Positions 25,672 to 34,102 of a stretch of DNA of 48,962 bases are shown here, in pieces (the stretch's first letter is position 1; the number at the start of each line of letters is the position of its first letter). Made by a program: the position numbers and the translations under genes. Location: contig CACXUM010000033.1 in assembly GCA_902770835.1 (NCBI GenBank), positions 1 to 48,962 on the forward strand. The letters are read 5' to 3'. Under the pieces are notes generated by a model. The model was not told the origin of the DNA. It made no database searches and saw only the letters and a program-made list of their open reading frames with translations. The DNA is from an uncultured Bacteroidia bacterium. Lineage in GTDB: Bacteria; Bacteroidota; Bacteroidia; Bacteroidales; F082.

Positions 25672-28128
25672 ATGAAGAAATACATCTTAATCATCTTATC
25701 GGCCCTGTTCATCTTCATGAGCAGCGACCTCTACGCACAAAGAAGAAACCCGGCCAAGAACGCCGATTTGGCCTTTGGCCGCAAGCAATACACCGAGGCC
25801 GCCGACCGCTACAAGAAAGCCTACCGTAAGGTGCGCCGCAACAAGGACGAGCGCAACCGCATCAGTTTCCAAATGGGTGAGTGCTACCGACTTATCGGCC
25901 TCACCAAACGTGCCGAGCCTTTCTACAAACGGCTGCTGAAAACGGAGTACCCCAACACCCACCCCGAAGTGTATCTCTATTTGGCTGAAACCTACAAGAT
26001 GAACGAAAAGTTCAATGATGCCATCGAAATGTATGAGACCTACGCCGAAAAGGTGCCCGAAGACCCGCGTGGACTTCTCGGTGCGGAAACCACGCGGACG
26101 ATTCAAGAATGGATGGAGAACCCGTCGAAATATGAACTCTCGCCATTGAAGAAAATCAACTCCACAAAGGACTCCGACTATTGCGCCACTTGGCTCAACA
26201 ACAACTACAACGAGATCATCTTCACCTCCACCCGCGACGCCGCCACGGGCAAAGAAAAAGACGGCATCACCGGACAAGAATTTGCCGATTTCTTCACCTC
26301 GAAGCAAGACCGCAAAGGCGACTGGAGCACGCCCGTACTCGCCGACGAGAGCGAAAATGTGAACACCACAGCCAGCGAAGGCACACCGTTTATGAACGAG
26401 AGATGCACCAAAATGTACTTCACCCGTTGCCAAAACGGTGCCCACAAAAAGAACGGCTGCCAAATCATGGTGGCTGGCAAGAGCGGCGGCAGTTTCTCTG
26501 AGGCGCGTCCCGTGGAAATCGCTGGTGTCGACACATTAGACATCATTGGTCACCCCACGCTGACGAATGACGAATTGGTCATCTATTTCGCCGCAGAGCG
26601 CAAAGGCGGTTTTGGCGGCAACGACATTTGGGTGGCCATGCGCGACAACGCTTCTGAGCCTTTCAAGCACCCGTTCAACCTCGGCGAGCGCATCAATACT
26701 GCTGGAAATGAAGTGTTTCCGTTCCTGAGATACGACACTGTCCTCTATTTTGCCTCCGACGGTCATGGCGGCATGGGCGGTTTGGACATTTTCGTCAGTT
26801 CGATGGACACAGCAGGCGAATGGGGCGAGCCGCGCAACCTGAAATACCCTATCAACTCAACTGGCGACGACTTCGGCATAGTGTTCCACCCCACCGAGGA
26901 ACGCGGTTTCATCTCATCAAGTCGTGGCAACAACCGTGGCTTGGACAACATCTATTATTTTGAGGAGCCTCCCATCCTGTTCACCTTCTCTGGCACGGTG
27001 AAGGATGCCAAGACCAAGCAATTGGTCAGCAATGCAACCGTCAGATTAGTCGGCAGCGACGGCTCCAATCTTTCGACCCGCACCAACGACAAGGGCTACT
27101 TCAACTTCAGCGACAGCCAAATCAACAAGAACACGACTTACGACATCACCATCGACAAGGACAACTACTTCACATTCACCGCTCAAGAGACGACCATCGG
27201 CTTGGAATTCAGCAAGGACATCGAGAAGGATTTCGACATCGAACCCATCCCGCAGGAGCCTATCATGCTGCCCGACATCCTTTATGATTTGGGCAAATGG
27301 GACCTGAAGCCGCAGTTTGAGGACTCGCTGCAAGGCCTGATTGAAACGCTGCAAGTCAACCCGACCATCACCATTGAGTTGGCCTCTCACACCGATGCCC
27401 GCGACACCGACGAGCGCAACGACATTTTGTCGCAAAAACGTGCCCAAAGCGTGGTTGACTATCTGATTATCAGAGGCATTGACCCATTACGCTTGACCGC
27501 AAAAGGCTATGGTGAACGTGTGCCGCGCACCATCCAGAACGACATCACCATGAAAGGTTACACCTTCAAGTCTGGCACAAGGCTGACCGAGGATTTCATC
27601 AACTCGCTACCTAACACCGAAATTAAGGAAGCCGCTCACCAGATGAACCGCCGCACCGAGTTCCGCATTTTGAGCAAGGACTATGTGCCTCGCGAACAAA
27701 TCAAGGAAGGCGGCACGGTCAACATCGCCATCAACCCGCAAGAAGACCAAACCGAGCATTTCACCGTGACCCAGAAAGGCTATTTCACCTTCTTCGCCAA
27801 CGTGGACGGCTACAACGAGCCTTTCACCTACAGCCAAAACGCCGACTTCTGCGTGTCGGAAAGCCGCGCTTTGGAAATGCTGAAGAACGGCCGCATCTCC
27901 GCCGACGACTTCAAGGGCGACGTGGAGAAGATTCTCACCACTGGCGGCATCGCCAACGATGCTGTCTTTGTCATCAAAGAGGTGAGAATTGCAGGCCGCT
28001 CCCTCTACAACGTGGAGTGCAAGGTGGTCAAACGGATGGTCGAGCAATGGGTCATTGGACAGAAGAACATGAAGCAACTCGGCAACTTCGAGTTTGACAC
28101 TAAAGATAAAAAGTTAAAGTTTAAATAA
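25672..28128 (+). CDS. PorE-like OmpA protein with C-terminal retropepsin-like domain
   Basis: 818 aa from the ATG at 25672, which opens a signal peptide ending DLYAQ. Order: TPR repeats (about 30-130), a PD40/WD40-like propeller (about 175-430) with DIWVAMRDN and GLDIFVSSMD blades, a carboxypeptidase-regulatory-like beta domain (about 440-515), and an OmpA peptidoglycan-binding domain (about 530-690) with ELASHTDARDTDERN and LSQKRAQSVVDYL. This is the layout of T9SS PorE, which links the secretion ring to peptidoglycan. Beyond it, residues about 700-818 resemble a retropepsin-like aspartic protease domain (ALEMLKNGRISADDFKG, RIAGRSLYNVECKV, WVIGQKNMKQLGNFEFD). The catalytic DTG position reads SQN (721-723), so it should be inactive. 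It has its own promoter. Confidence 0.87.
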   Translation: MKKYILIILSALFIFMSSDLYAQRRNPAKNADLAFGRKQYTEAADRYKKAYRKVRRNKDERNRISFQMGECYRLIGLTKRAEPFYKRLLKTEYPNTHPEVYLYLAETYKMNEKFNDAIEMYETYAEKVPEDPRGLLGAETTRTIQEWMENPSKYELSPLKKINSTKDSDYCATWLNNNYNEIIFTSTRDAATGKEKDGITGQEFADFFTSKQDRKGDWSTPVLADESENVNTTASEGTPFMNERCTKMYFTRCQNGAHKKNGCQIMVAGKSGGSFSEARPVEIAGVDTLDIIGHPTLTNDELVIYFAAERKGGFGGNDIWVAMRDNASEPFKHPFNLGERINTAGNEVFPFLRYDTVLYFASDGHGGMGGLDIFVSSMDTAGEWGEPRNLKYPINSTGDDFGIVFHPTEERGFISSSRGNNRGLDNIYYFEEPPILFTFSGTVKDAKTKQLVSNATVRLVGSDGSNLSTRTNDKGYFNFSDSQINKNTTYDITIDKDNYFTFTAQETTIGLEFSKDIEKDFDIEPIPQEPIMLPDILYDLGKWDLKPQFEDSLQGLIETLQVNPTITIELASHTDARDTDERNDILSQKRAQSVVDYLIIRGIDPLRLTAKGYGERVPRTIQNDITMKGYTFKSGTRLTEDFINSLPNTEIKEAAHQMNRRTEFRILSKDYVPREQIKEGGTVNIAINPQEDQTEHFTVTQKGYFTFFANVDGYNEPFTYSQNADFCVSESRALEMLKNGRISADDFKGDVEKILTTGGIANDAVFVIKEVRIAGRSLYNVECKVVKRMVEQWVIGQKNMKQLGNFEFDTKDKKLKFK

Positions 28129-28141
28129 TTGGACTATGGCT

Positions 28142-28192
28142 TATGACTATGGCCTATGGCCTCTTGGCTACTGAAAGCCAGCCATAGTCATA
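28142..28192. repeat. Inverted repeat between PorE-like gene and purM
   Basis: Perfect 12-bp arms TATGACTATGGC (28142-28153) and GCCATAGTCATA (28181-28192). Extra GGCCTATGGCC wording is nested inside and just upstream. There is no T-run. It could be an RNA hairpin, a regulator site or a small repeat element. Confidence 0.7.
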
Positions 28193-28220
28193 GGCCGTAT
28201 GCCAAAGTAAAAAAGAGAAA

Positions 28221-29384
28221 ATGGACAACCAAAGATATGCTCAACGCGGCGTTTCAGCCGAAAAGGAAGACATCCACAACGCCATCAAGAACCTTGACAA
28301 GGGCTTGTATCCCAACGCTTTCTGCAAAATCATCCCCGACATCCTCGGCCATGACCCGCTTTATTGCAACATCATGCACGCCGACGGCGCAGGAACCAAA
28401 TCCTCATTGGCCTACCTCTATTGGAAAGAGACAGGCGACATGAGCGTGTGGGAAGGCGTGGCACAAGACGCCGTGGTGATGAACACCGACGACCTCATCT
28501 GCGTGGGCGCGACCGACAACATGCTCCTCTCCTCCACCATCGGGCGCAACAAGAGCCTCATTCCGGGCGAGGTGATTTCCGCCTTGATTAACGGAACGGA
28601 GCATTTCTTGGAGAAGTTGCGCAAACTCGGCATTGGCATCTACCTCACGGGCGGCGAAACCGCCGATGTGGGCGACTTGGTGCGTACCGTCATCGTCGAC
28701 AGCACCGTGACCACCCGAATCCGCCGTGACGAAGTGATTGAGAACAACATACAGCCGAATGATGTCATCGTGGCCTTCGCCTCTTACGGACAAGCCACCT
28801 ACGAGGACAGCTACAACGGCGGCATGGGCAGCAACGGCCTCACCTCGGCCCGCCACGATATGCTCAACCATTATCTGGCCGAGAAATACAACGAGAGCTA
28901 CGACCACAGCATTCCTGAAGACTTGGTCTATTCCGGCCCGCACAAGCTCACCGGCCCGACCGAAGTCCCTGGTGTGGACGTGGGCAAGCTAATCCTCTCG
29001 CCCACCCGCACCTACGCCCCGCTGATGATTCCGATTCTGAAGGAATTCCGCAAACAAATCCACGGCATCATCCATTGCAGCGGCGGTGCGCAGACCAAAG
29101 TGCTGCATTTTGTTGACAAGCTGCACATCGTGAAGGACAATATGCTGGCGTTGCCGCCCTTGTTCCGAATGATTCAAGCGGCTTCGGGCACCGACTGGCA
29201 CGAGATGTACAAGGTCTTCAACATGGGCCACCGCTTGGAGATTTACACCAACGAAAAGGCTGCCAATGAGATGATTGCCATTGCAAAAGCGTTCAGTATT
29301 GAAAGTCAGATTATTGGACATGTGGAGGCTTCGGAGCAAAAGAAATTGACGATTAAGAGCGAGTTTGGAACATTTGAGTATTAA
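28221..29384 (+). CDS. purM: Phosphoribosylformylglycinamidine cyclo-ligase (AIR synthase)
   Basis: 387 aa, cytoplasmic; ATP-dependent closure of the imidazole ring, the fifth step of purine synthesis. Seen: the start RYAQRGVSAEKEDIHNAI, HADGAGTKSSLAYLYW with the GAGTK phosphate-binding motif (about 53-57), MNTDDLICVGA (about 90-100), GGETADVGDLVRT (about 148-160), and the GMGSNGLTSARH loop (about 202-213). The length is typical of the Bacteroidota form, which is longer than E. coli PurM (345 aa). It stands alone between a hairpin and a small lipoprotein gene. Confidence 0.93.
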   Translation: MDNQRYAQRGVSAEKEDIHNAIKNLDKGLYPNAFCKIIPDILGHDPLYCNIMHADGAGTKSSLAYLYWKETGDMSVWEGVAQDAVVMNTDDLICVGATDNMLLSSTIGRNKSLIPGEVISALINGTEHFLEKLRKLGIGIYLTGGETADVGDLVRTVIVDSTVTTRIRRDEVIENNIQPNDVIVAFASYGQATYEDSYNGGMGSNGLTSARHDMLNHYLAEKYNESYDHSIPEDLVYSGPHKLTGPTEVPGVDVGKLILSPTRTYAPLMIPILKEFRKQIHGIIHCSGGAQTKVLHFVDKLHIVKDNMLALPPLFRMIQAASGTDWHEMYKVFNMGHRLEIYTNEKAANEMIAIAKAFSIESQIIGHVEASEQKKLTIKSEFGTFEY

Positions 29385-29407
29385 ACAACCTACAAATCAT
29401 AAACATC

Positions 29408-29818
29408 ATGAACAAATCGAAGTTTTTAGTCTTAATGGGCATTTTGCTCATTTTCGGATTCCCAAGTTGCAACAAAAACGGTGAAAAAGTCACCATCAAA
29501 ACCAATCAGCCAGAAATAGTTGATGCACATCATGCAAAAATTACAGGCACCATCAAATCGCTTGACAAAAGCATTAATGAGCTTTGGGCTTACGGTTATT
29601 GCTTAGGAGAAGAACCCAATCCTGACATGTCACAAATGGTCTCTTGCGTTTATGCAACGGACTATGACCATCCTGATGTATCACTACCGAGACCGTTTGA
29701 GTATACGCTTGTTGGTCTGGAGCAAGAAACAGAATACCATTTCAGGGCTTTTGCTTTTCTCAATGAAAATTCGGTTGTTTTTGGAAAGGATATTAGTTTT
29801 ACAACCCCTGCTGAATAA
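29408..29818 (+). CDS. Small lipoprotein with fibronectin-III-like domain
   Basis: 136 aa. Lipoprotein signal with the Cys at residue 21 in FGFPSCNKNG. The mature part looks like one beta-sandwich domain: ITGTIKSLDKSINELWAYGYCLG, then the ending LVGLEQETEYHFRAFAFLNENSVVFGKDISFTT. This is the layout of an Fn3-like domain with the LxPxTxYxFRA block. Probably exposed in the periplasm or on the surface; function unknown. It is followed by a perfect palindrome acting as a likely terminator, and it starts 24 bases after purM, so it may be co-transcribed. Confidence 0.75.
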   Translation: MNKSKFLVLMGILLIFGFPSCNKNGEKVTIKTNQPEIVDAHHAKITGTIKSLDKSINELWAYGYCLGEEPNPDMSQMVSCVYATDYDHPDVSLPRPFEYTLVGLEQETEYHFRAFAFLNENSVVFGKDISFTTPAE

Positions 29819-29842
29819 GTTAAGCTGACATAAGTCAAGAAC

Positions 29843-29887
29843 AATTATTGGCGAAAATTGGCAAAACACCGATTTTCGCCAATAATT
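29843..29887. terminator. Perfect 16-bp palindrome, probable bidirectional terminator
   Basis: Arms 29843-29858 and 29872-29887 (AATTATTGGCGAAAAT and its exact complement) enclose a 13-base loop. Position fits a terminator for the small lipoprotein gene. The downstream arm ends four bases before the prfA -7 motif, so it could instead be an operator overlapping that promoter. Confidence 0.65.
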
Positions 29888-29890
29888 TTG

Positions 29891-29899
29891 TACCTTTGC
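29891..29899 (+). promoter_or_regulatory. -7 promoter motif for prfA
   Basis: TAccTTTGC, exact consensus, 18 bases before a GTG start at 29917. A frame start at 29848 would lie upstream of this promoter. Confidence 0.68.
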
Positions 29900-29916
29900 C
29901 CAACAATTTCAAAACC

Positions 29917-30887
29917 GTGGACATCACCTCAAAACTCGAAACAATCAAACACCGCTGGGAGGAGATGGGCGAACAGCTCGCCGACCCTGCCGTGGCTTCC
30001 GACATGAAGAAGTTCGTGAAGCTCAACAAGGACTATAAGGACTTGGAGCCTATCGTTATGGCCTTCAAGGAATACAAGACGCTGAAAGCCAACGTGGAAG
30101 AAACAGCAAGAACGCCATCATGGAGATCCGCGCAGGCACGGGCGGCGACGAAGCCTGCCTCTTTGCCGGCGACTTGTTCCGAATGTACAGCAAATTCTGC
30201 GAAAACCGTGGCTGGAAGGTCGAAGTGACCAGCGTGAGCGAAGGCGCGAGCGGCGGCTACAAAGAAATCGACTTCACCGTGACGGGCAATGGCTGCTATG
30301 GCATTTTGAAATTCGAGTCGGGTGTTCACCGCGTGCAGCGTGTTCCAAAAACTGAAACCCAAGGCCGCATCCACACCTCTGCCGCTTCGGTGGCCGTGTT
30401 GCCTGAGGCTGAGGAATTTGACGTGGAAATCAACGAGGGCGAAATCAAGTGGGACACCTTTCGCTCAAGTGGCGCTGGCGGACAGAATGTGAACAAAGTG
30501 GAGTCGGGCGTGCGCCTGCGTTATATGTGGAAGAACCCCAACACGGGCGAAATGCAAGAAATCCTCATCGAGTGTACCGAAACCCGCGACCAGCCCAAGA
30601 ACCGTGAACGCGCCCTGTCGCGACTGCGCACGCGCATCTACGACATGGAATACCAGAAATACATCAGCGACATCTCCGCCAAGCGCAAGACCATGGTCTC
30701 CACCGGCGACCGCTCGGCGAAAATCCGCACTTACAACTACCCCCAAGGCCGCGTCACCGACCACCGCGTGGAAGGCTTGACCGTCTACAATCTCGCTACC
30801 GTCATGGATGGCGACTTGGATGAGATTATTAACCGTTTGCAAATGGCGGAAAATGCTGAGAGACTGAAAGAAAACATTGAATCATGA
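29917..30887 (+). pseudogene. prfA: Peptide chain release factor 1, frameshifted with missing segment
   Basis: RF1 ends translation at UAA and UAG. The N-terminal part starts at the GTG at 29917 (DITSKLETIKHRWEEMGEQL, KRFVKL-type block, DYKDLEPIV) and runs in frame to about 30105 (LKANVEETA). The rest is in another frame from about 30105 ([20 protein letters not shown]) to 30887. It includes the recognition-loop region [16 protein letters not shown], the catalytic GGQ in [14 protein letters not shown], and [14 protein letters not shown]. Compared with E. coli RF1, about 42 residues of the domain 1 helical hairpin are absent between ETA and NSKNA, and the frame changes. RF1 is essential, so I suspect a collapsed or mis-joined assembly; otherwise the product from 30120 would be a truncated RF1. 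Resolve with raw reads. Confidence 0.88.
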
Positions 30888-31042
30888 TATTCATAAAACC
30901 CACAAAACTTACAAAGCAAAAACAGAATCGTTGGCGACTGGCACAACCGTGCCATCGCTGGAAAGCTGCCGGTTGGCGAGCTTTCCCCGCAAGAAAAAGA
31001 GTTTTAATGGTTTTGCCGGTTTTGTGACAAAAAACAACCAAT
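30888..31042. other. Intergenic hairpins between prfA and pyrF
   Basis: 155 bases with two adjacent stems: TGGCGACTGGCAC against GTGCCATCGC at about 30933-30955, and GGAAAGCT..AGCTTTCC at about 30959-30985. The second resembles, loosely, the GGGAAACTCGCC hairpin at 13876-13902. No gene or clear promoter is seen. Confidence 0.5.
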
Positions 31043-31870
31043 ATGAACAAACACCAATTATTCGAGCAAATCAAGAAAAAGCAGTCCTTCCTTTGCGTCG
31101 GGCTGGACACCGACATTAACAAGATTCCGCAGGAATTGTTGGCTTTGGAAGACCCTGTTTTTGAGTTCAACAAACAGATTATCAACAAGACCGCCGAATT
31201 TGCAGTGGCCTACAAACCCAACACGGCTTTCTACGAGGTGTATGGCGCTAAAGGCTGGCTGAGCCTTGAGCGCACCATCCAATACATCAAGAACAACCAC
31301 CCCGACATCTTCATCATCGCCGATGCCAAGCGCGGCGACATCGGGAACACCTCAGCCAACTATGCCAAGGCCTTCTTCAACACCTTGAACGCCGACGCCC
31401 TGACCGTGGCACCTTATATGGGCAAAGACTCCGTCGAACCTTTCCTCAACTTCGAGGACAAATGGGTGATTTTGTTGGCCTTAACCTCCAACAAAGGCTC
31501 ACAGGATTTCCAATACTTGAACGTCGGGGAGCGGATGTTGCACCAACAAGTGCTGCAAACCGCCACTACTTGGGCCACTTCGGAGCAGATGATGTTTGTG
31601 GTCGGCGCGACGCATCCCGAGGAGTTAGGCGAAATCCGCAAGATGTTGCCCGACTATTTCTTCCTCGTTCCCGGTGTGGGCGCGCAAGGCGGCGACTTGC
31701 AGGCCGTGGCCCACAACGGCTTGAACGGCGAATGTGGCCTGTTGGTTAATTCGTCGAGAGGGATTATCTATGCTTCGAATGGCAGTGATTTTGCTGTTCG
31801 GGCGGGCGAGGAAGCACAGAAATTGCAGCAACAAATGGCCGAATTGCTGAAGGAGAAGGGATTGGTTTAA
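31043..31870 (+). CDS. pyrF: Orotidine 5'-phosphate decarboxylase, type 2
   Basis: 275 aa, cytoplasmic; converts OMP to UMP in pyrimidine synthesis. The catalytic signature [18 protein letters not shown] (about 92-109) carries the Asp-Lys-Asp set. The N-terminal [15 protein letters not shown] and the later [15 protein letters not shown] and [10 protein letters not shown] phosphate-binding blocks are those of the longer type 2 enzymes (about 270 aa) rather than the roughly 240-aa E. coli type. The start at 31043 gives the normal N-terminus [20 protein letters not shown]. It ends at a bidirectional terminator shared with the minus-strand gene. Confidence 0.95.
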   Translation: MNKHQLFEQIKKKQSFLCVGLDTDINKIPQELLALEDPVFEFNKQIINKTAEFAVAYKPNTAFYEVYGAKGWLSLERTIQYIKNNHPDIFIIADAKRGDIGNTSANYAKAFFNTLNADALTVAPYMGKDSVEPFLNFEDKWVILLALTSNKGSQDFQYLNVGERMLHQQVLQTATTWATSEQMMFVVGATHPEELGEIRKMLPDYFFLVPGVGAQGGDLQAVAHNGLNGECGLLVNSSRGIIYASNGSDFAVRAGEEAQKLQQQMAELLKEKGLV

Positions 31871-31895
31871 TCCCCACCCCACCCATGCTAAAACG

Positions 31896-31926
31896 AAAAA
31901 AGCCACCTCGATTGAGATGGCTTTTT
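31896..31926. terminator. Bidirectional terminator
   Basis: AAAAGCCACCTC pairs with GAGATGGCTTTT (one wobble) around GATT, with A-run before and T-run after. It serves pyrF on the plus strand and the Omp28-like gene on the minus strand. Confidence 0.88.
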
Positions 31927-31948
31927 CAGTTTCAGTCAGTCGGCTTGA

Positions 31949-33991
31949 TTAACGGGCGACTGAGAATGTGCGGTTCAGCACGGAGCCGTCGTTGGCAAGA
32001 ATACGGATGAAATACATGCCGTTGTTCAAAGACTCAGTGTTGACCTGAGCCTTGTTGCCATTGACTTCCTGAGCCATAATACGCTGGCCAACAGTATTGT
32101 AAACCTCAACACTCGTCAATCCTTCGCCTTCGATGTTCAGCACATTGGCGGTCGGGTTGGGATAGAGTTTCAGGCTGTTTTCAAGTTCGCCAACGCCTAC
32201 CGTTTCGGTTTGGAACGTGGACTCGCTGCCGTAGAAGGTTTGGCCGCTGATAACAGCGTAAGCCTTCACCATGTAAATTGTACCAGGTTCAAGGTCGTCG
32301 GTGAAGCCAAGGATATTTCCAAATTCATTGTAATGTCCTTCCACAATGAATTCATCTGCATTAGTAACCTTTTTGTAGATAAAGCCCACCTCATCAGGAT
32401 AAGCCGAGCATTCCAAAGGAGCCATGAAATCGGCGTGAGTGTCACTAATGCCGCTGATCTCGGTAGTGCCCACCGTGGCCTGTACATTGCCCTTGACAGA
32501 AATCAGATGGGAGGCGGATTCACCAAACTGGCCGTTGTCCTCATCACCGAAAATCACGTTGCCTGCGCTGTCCTTCACGATATAATAGCCGTGGCCGTAA
32601 GAGCAGCAAATGCCGTTGCCCATCTGGTCATAAATGGTGAACTTCACGCACTCGTTGGCAGGAACGGTCACATTCTCAATATGCAGCTGCGTACCCGTGC
32701 CGCTGGCCAGCATTGTGTAAGGACCACCAGCAGCCAACACACTGCCATCGGAAGCAGTAAATTCCCAAGTGATGTGGTTGCCAAACTTGTCTTGCACCAG
32801 TTCGAGCTTCAGTTCTTCCTCTTCGCCTTCAATCTCAAAGTCCTGCCATTCAACACATTCTACCGTGCCCGAACCTTGATTGTTGAAAGGCTCGCCATTG
32901 GCAGAAGTAATAGTGGCGTGGACAGTGTGAGTTCCAAAAGGCACATCCATAGCCGCAATCAGTTTTTCGCCACCATATTGCGGCAATTCGCCCTCCCAGT
33001 TGATGGTCTGGGTCTGACCTTCCATTTCCACCTCAAGGGTCATGCTTGTAATAGTTTCTGTACCAAGGTTTTGTACTGAAACCTCAATGTCTTTTGTGTG
33101 CGAGCAGGTGACTCCTACAGGTTGGGAAACACCCATAACGGCTGGATAAATCGGTTCGTCGCTGCCAAAAACCATGTCGAGTTGGCAAGCGTTCAGAATC
33201 GGACGGGTTGGGGTGCCTTGGAATTGCTCAGATACAAAGGCAAGGAAATGAATATGATCGAGAATCACTTCAGCGCCATTGGGTGAGCCAATGACTTCAG
33301 GAATCTCGTACTCATAGGTACGGGTAATCAATGTGCCTTGTGTGGTAGGAGAAATGGCATCGCCCCATACACTCTCATTAACGACATCACGCAATGTGTG
33401 CATGTGTACATACTGATTTCCAATCCATTGGGTAGGATTGTAGTTGCCATAGTCGGCCTGAGCTCCAAGAATACTATCCTGCAGCATGGCAACCGTCAGG
33501 TAGTTATGGTCAACGTTGCTATTACCCGTATAATAGACTTCAACAGTAATGGTAGCCATACGGGTTTGCGGATTGACGACAGCCAAACCTCCAACATTAC
33601 ATTCAGCGGCTTGGTTCAATTGGTTGTTGGTCAAGCCAGCCCATTGTCCTCTGTCGGCAGCAGTGCCAGAGTGACGATTCACGACGCCAGTGGGGATGCC
33701 ACTAAAACTAAATCCGTTGGAAATGGCAGTGCCATCAGGGCAGTTAAGATTGGGATAGGAAGTAGGCGACAAACTCGTGCAATGGAGATTCATTGCCCAA
33801 ACCCTACCAGGGTTGGCCGCCATGATTTGGTTGGCTTTGGCATGGCCATCAGTGCAATAGCCACAGTTACGGCCAGTGAACTCTTCAAGGATGACGTTCC
33901 TGTTGGCAGGTTCCGTCGACACAAACTGCTGAGCCTTCAAGGAGAAAGAGAAAGCCAGCATAGCCATTAAGGCAAAGGAAAACTTTTTCAT
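31949..33991 (-). CDS. Omp28-like secreted protein with T9SS sorting domain
   Basis: 680 aa. Signal peptide MKKFSFALMAMLAFSFSLKA, then NRNVILEEFTGRNCGYCTDGHAKANQI (about 28-54), the thioredoxin-like start of the Omp28 family with a CxxC motif (CGYC). Omp28-like regions cover about 25-260. Beta-sandwich domains follow, and residues about 600-680 form a type A T9SS C-terminal domain (LKLYPNPTANVLNIEGEG, SVEVYNTVGQRIM, NGMYFIRIL, ending FSVAR). The protein should be exported by Sec, then moved through T9SS and anchored to the surface or released. The CxxC could be a redox or structural disulfide; function unknown. Monocistronic with a promoter at 34029-34037. Confidence 0.9.
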   Translation of the reverse strand: MKKFSFALMAMLAFSFSLKAQQFVSTEPANRNVILEEFTGRNCGYCTDGHAKANQIMAANPGRVWAMNLHCTSLSPTSYPNLNCPDGTAISNGFSFSGIPTGVVNRHSGTAADRGQWAGLTNNQLNQAAECNVGGLAVVNPQTRMATITVEVYYTGNSNVDHNYLTVAMLQDSILGAQADYGNYNPTQWIGNQYVHMHTLRDVVNESVWGDAISPTTQGTLITRTYEYEIPEVIGSPNGAEVILDHIHFLAFVSEQFQGTPTRPILNACQLDMVFGSDEPIYPAVMGVSQPVGVTCSHTKDIEVSVQNLGTETITSMTLEVEMEGQTQTINWEGELPQYGGEKLIAAMDVPFGTHTVHATITSANGEPFNNQGSGTVECVEWQDFEIEGEEEELKLELVQDKFGNHITWEFTASDGSVLAAGGPYTMLASGTGTQLHIENVTVPANECVKFTIYDQMGNGICCSYGHGYYIVKDSAGNVIFGDEDNGQFGESASHLISVKGNVQATVGTTEISGISDTHADFMAPLECSAYPDEVGFIYKKVTNADEFIVEGHYNEFGNILGFTDDLEPGTIYMVKAYAVISGQTFYGSESTFQTETVGVGELENSLKLYPNPTANVLNIEGEGLTSVEVYNTVGQRIMAQEVNGNKAQVNTESLNNGMYFIRILANDGSVLNRTFSVAR

Positions 33992-34028
33992 TGTAGATTA
34001 TTTAAGTGATTAATACTGAATTTCCGCG

Positions 34029-34037
34029 ACAAAAATA
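34029..34037 (-). promoter_or_regulatory. -7 promoter motif for Omp28-like gene
   Basis: Reads TAttTTTGT on the minus strand, 37 bases before the ATG at 33991. Confidence 0.6.
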
Positions 34038-34102
34038 CACATTATCAAAAAAATGCGCCGCATTGCGACGCATTTTTTTTGACGAAAGCGAATTTTTTCC
34101 GC

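Noticed and set aside
30465-30842. Minus-strand frame opposite prfA
   Set aside because: Shadow of the conserved RF1 C-terminal region, no motif of its own.
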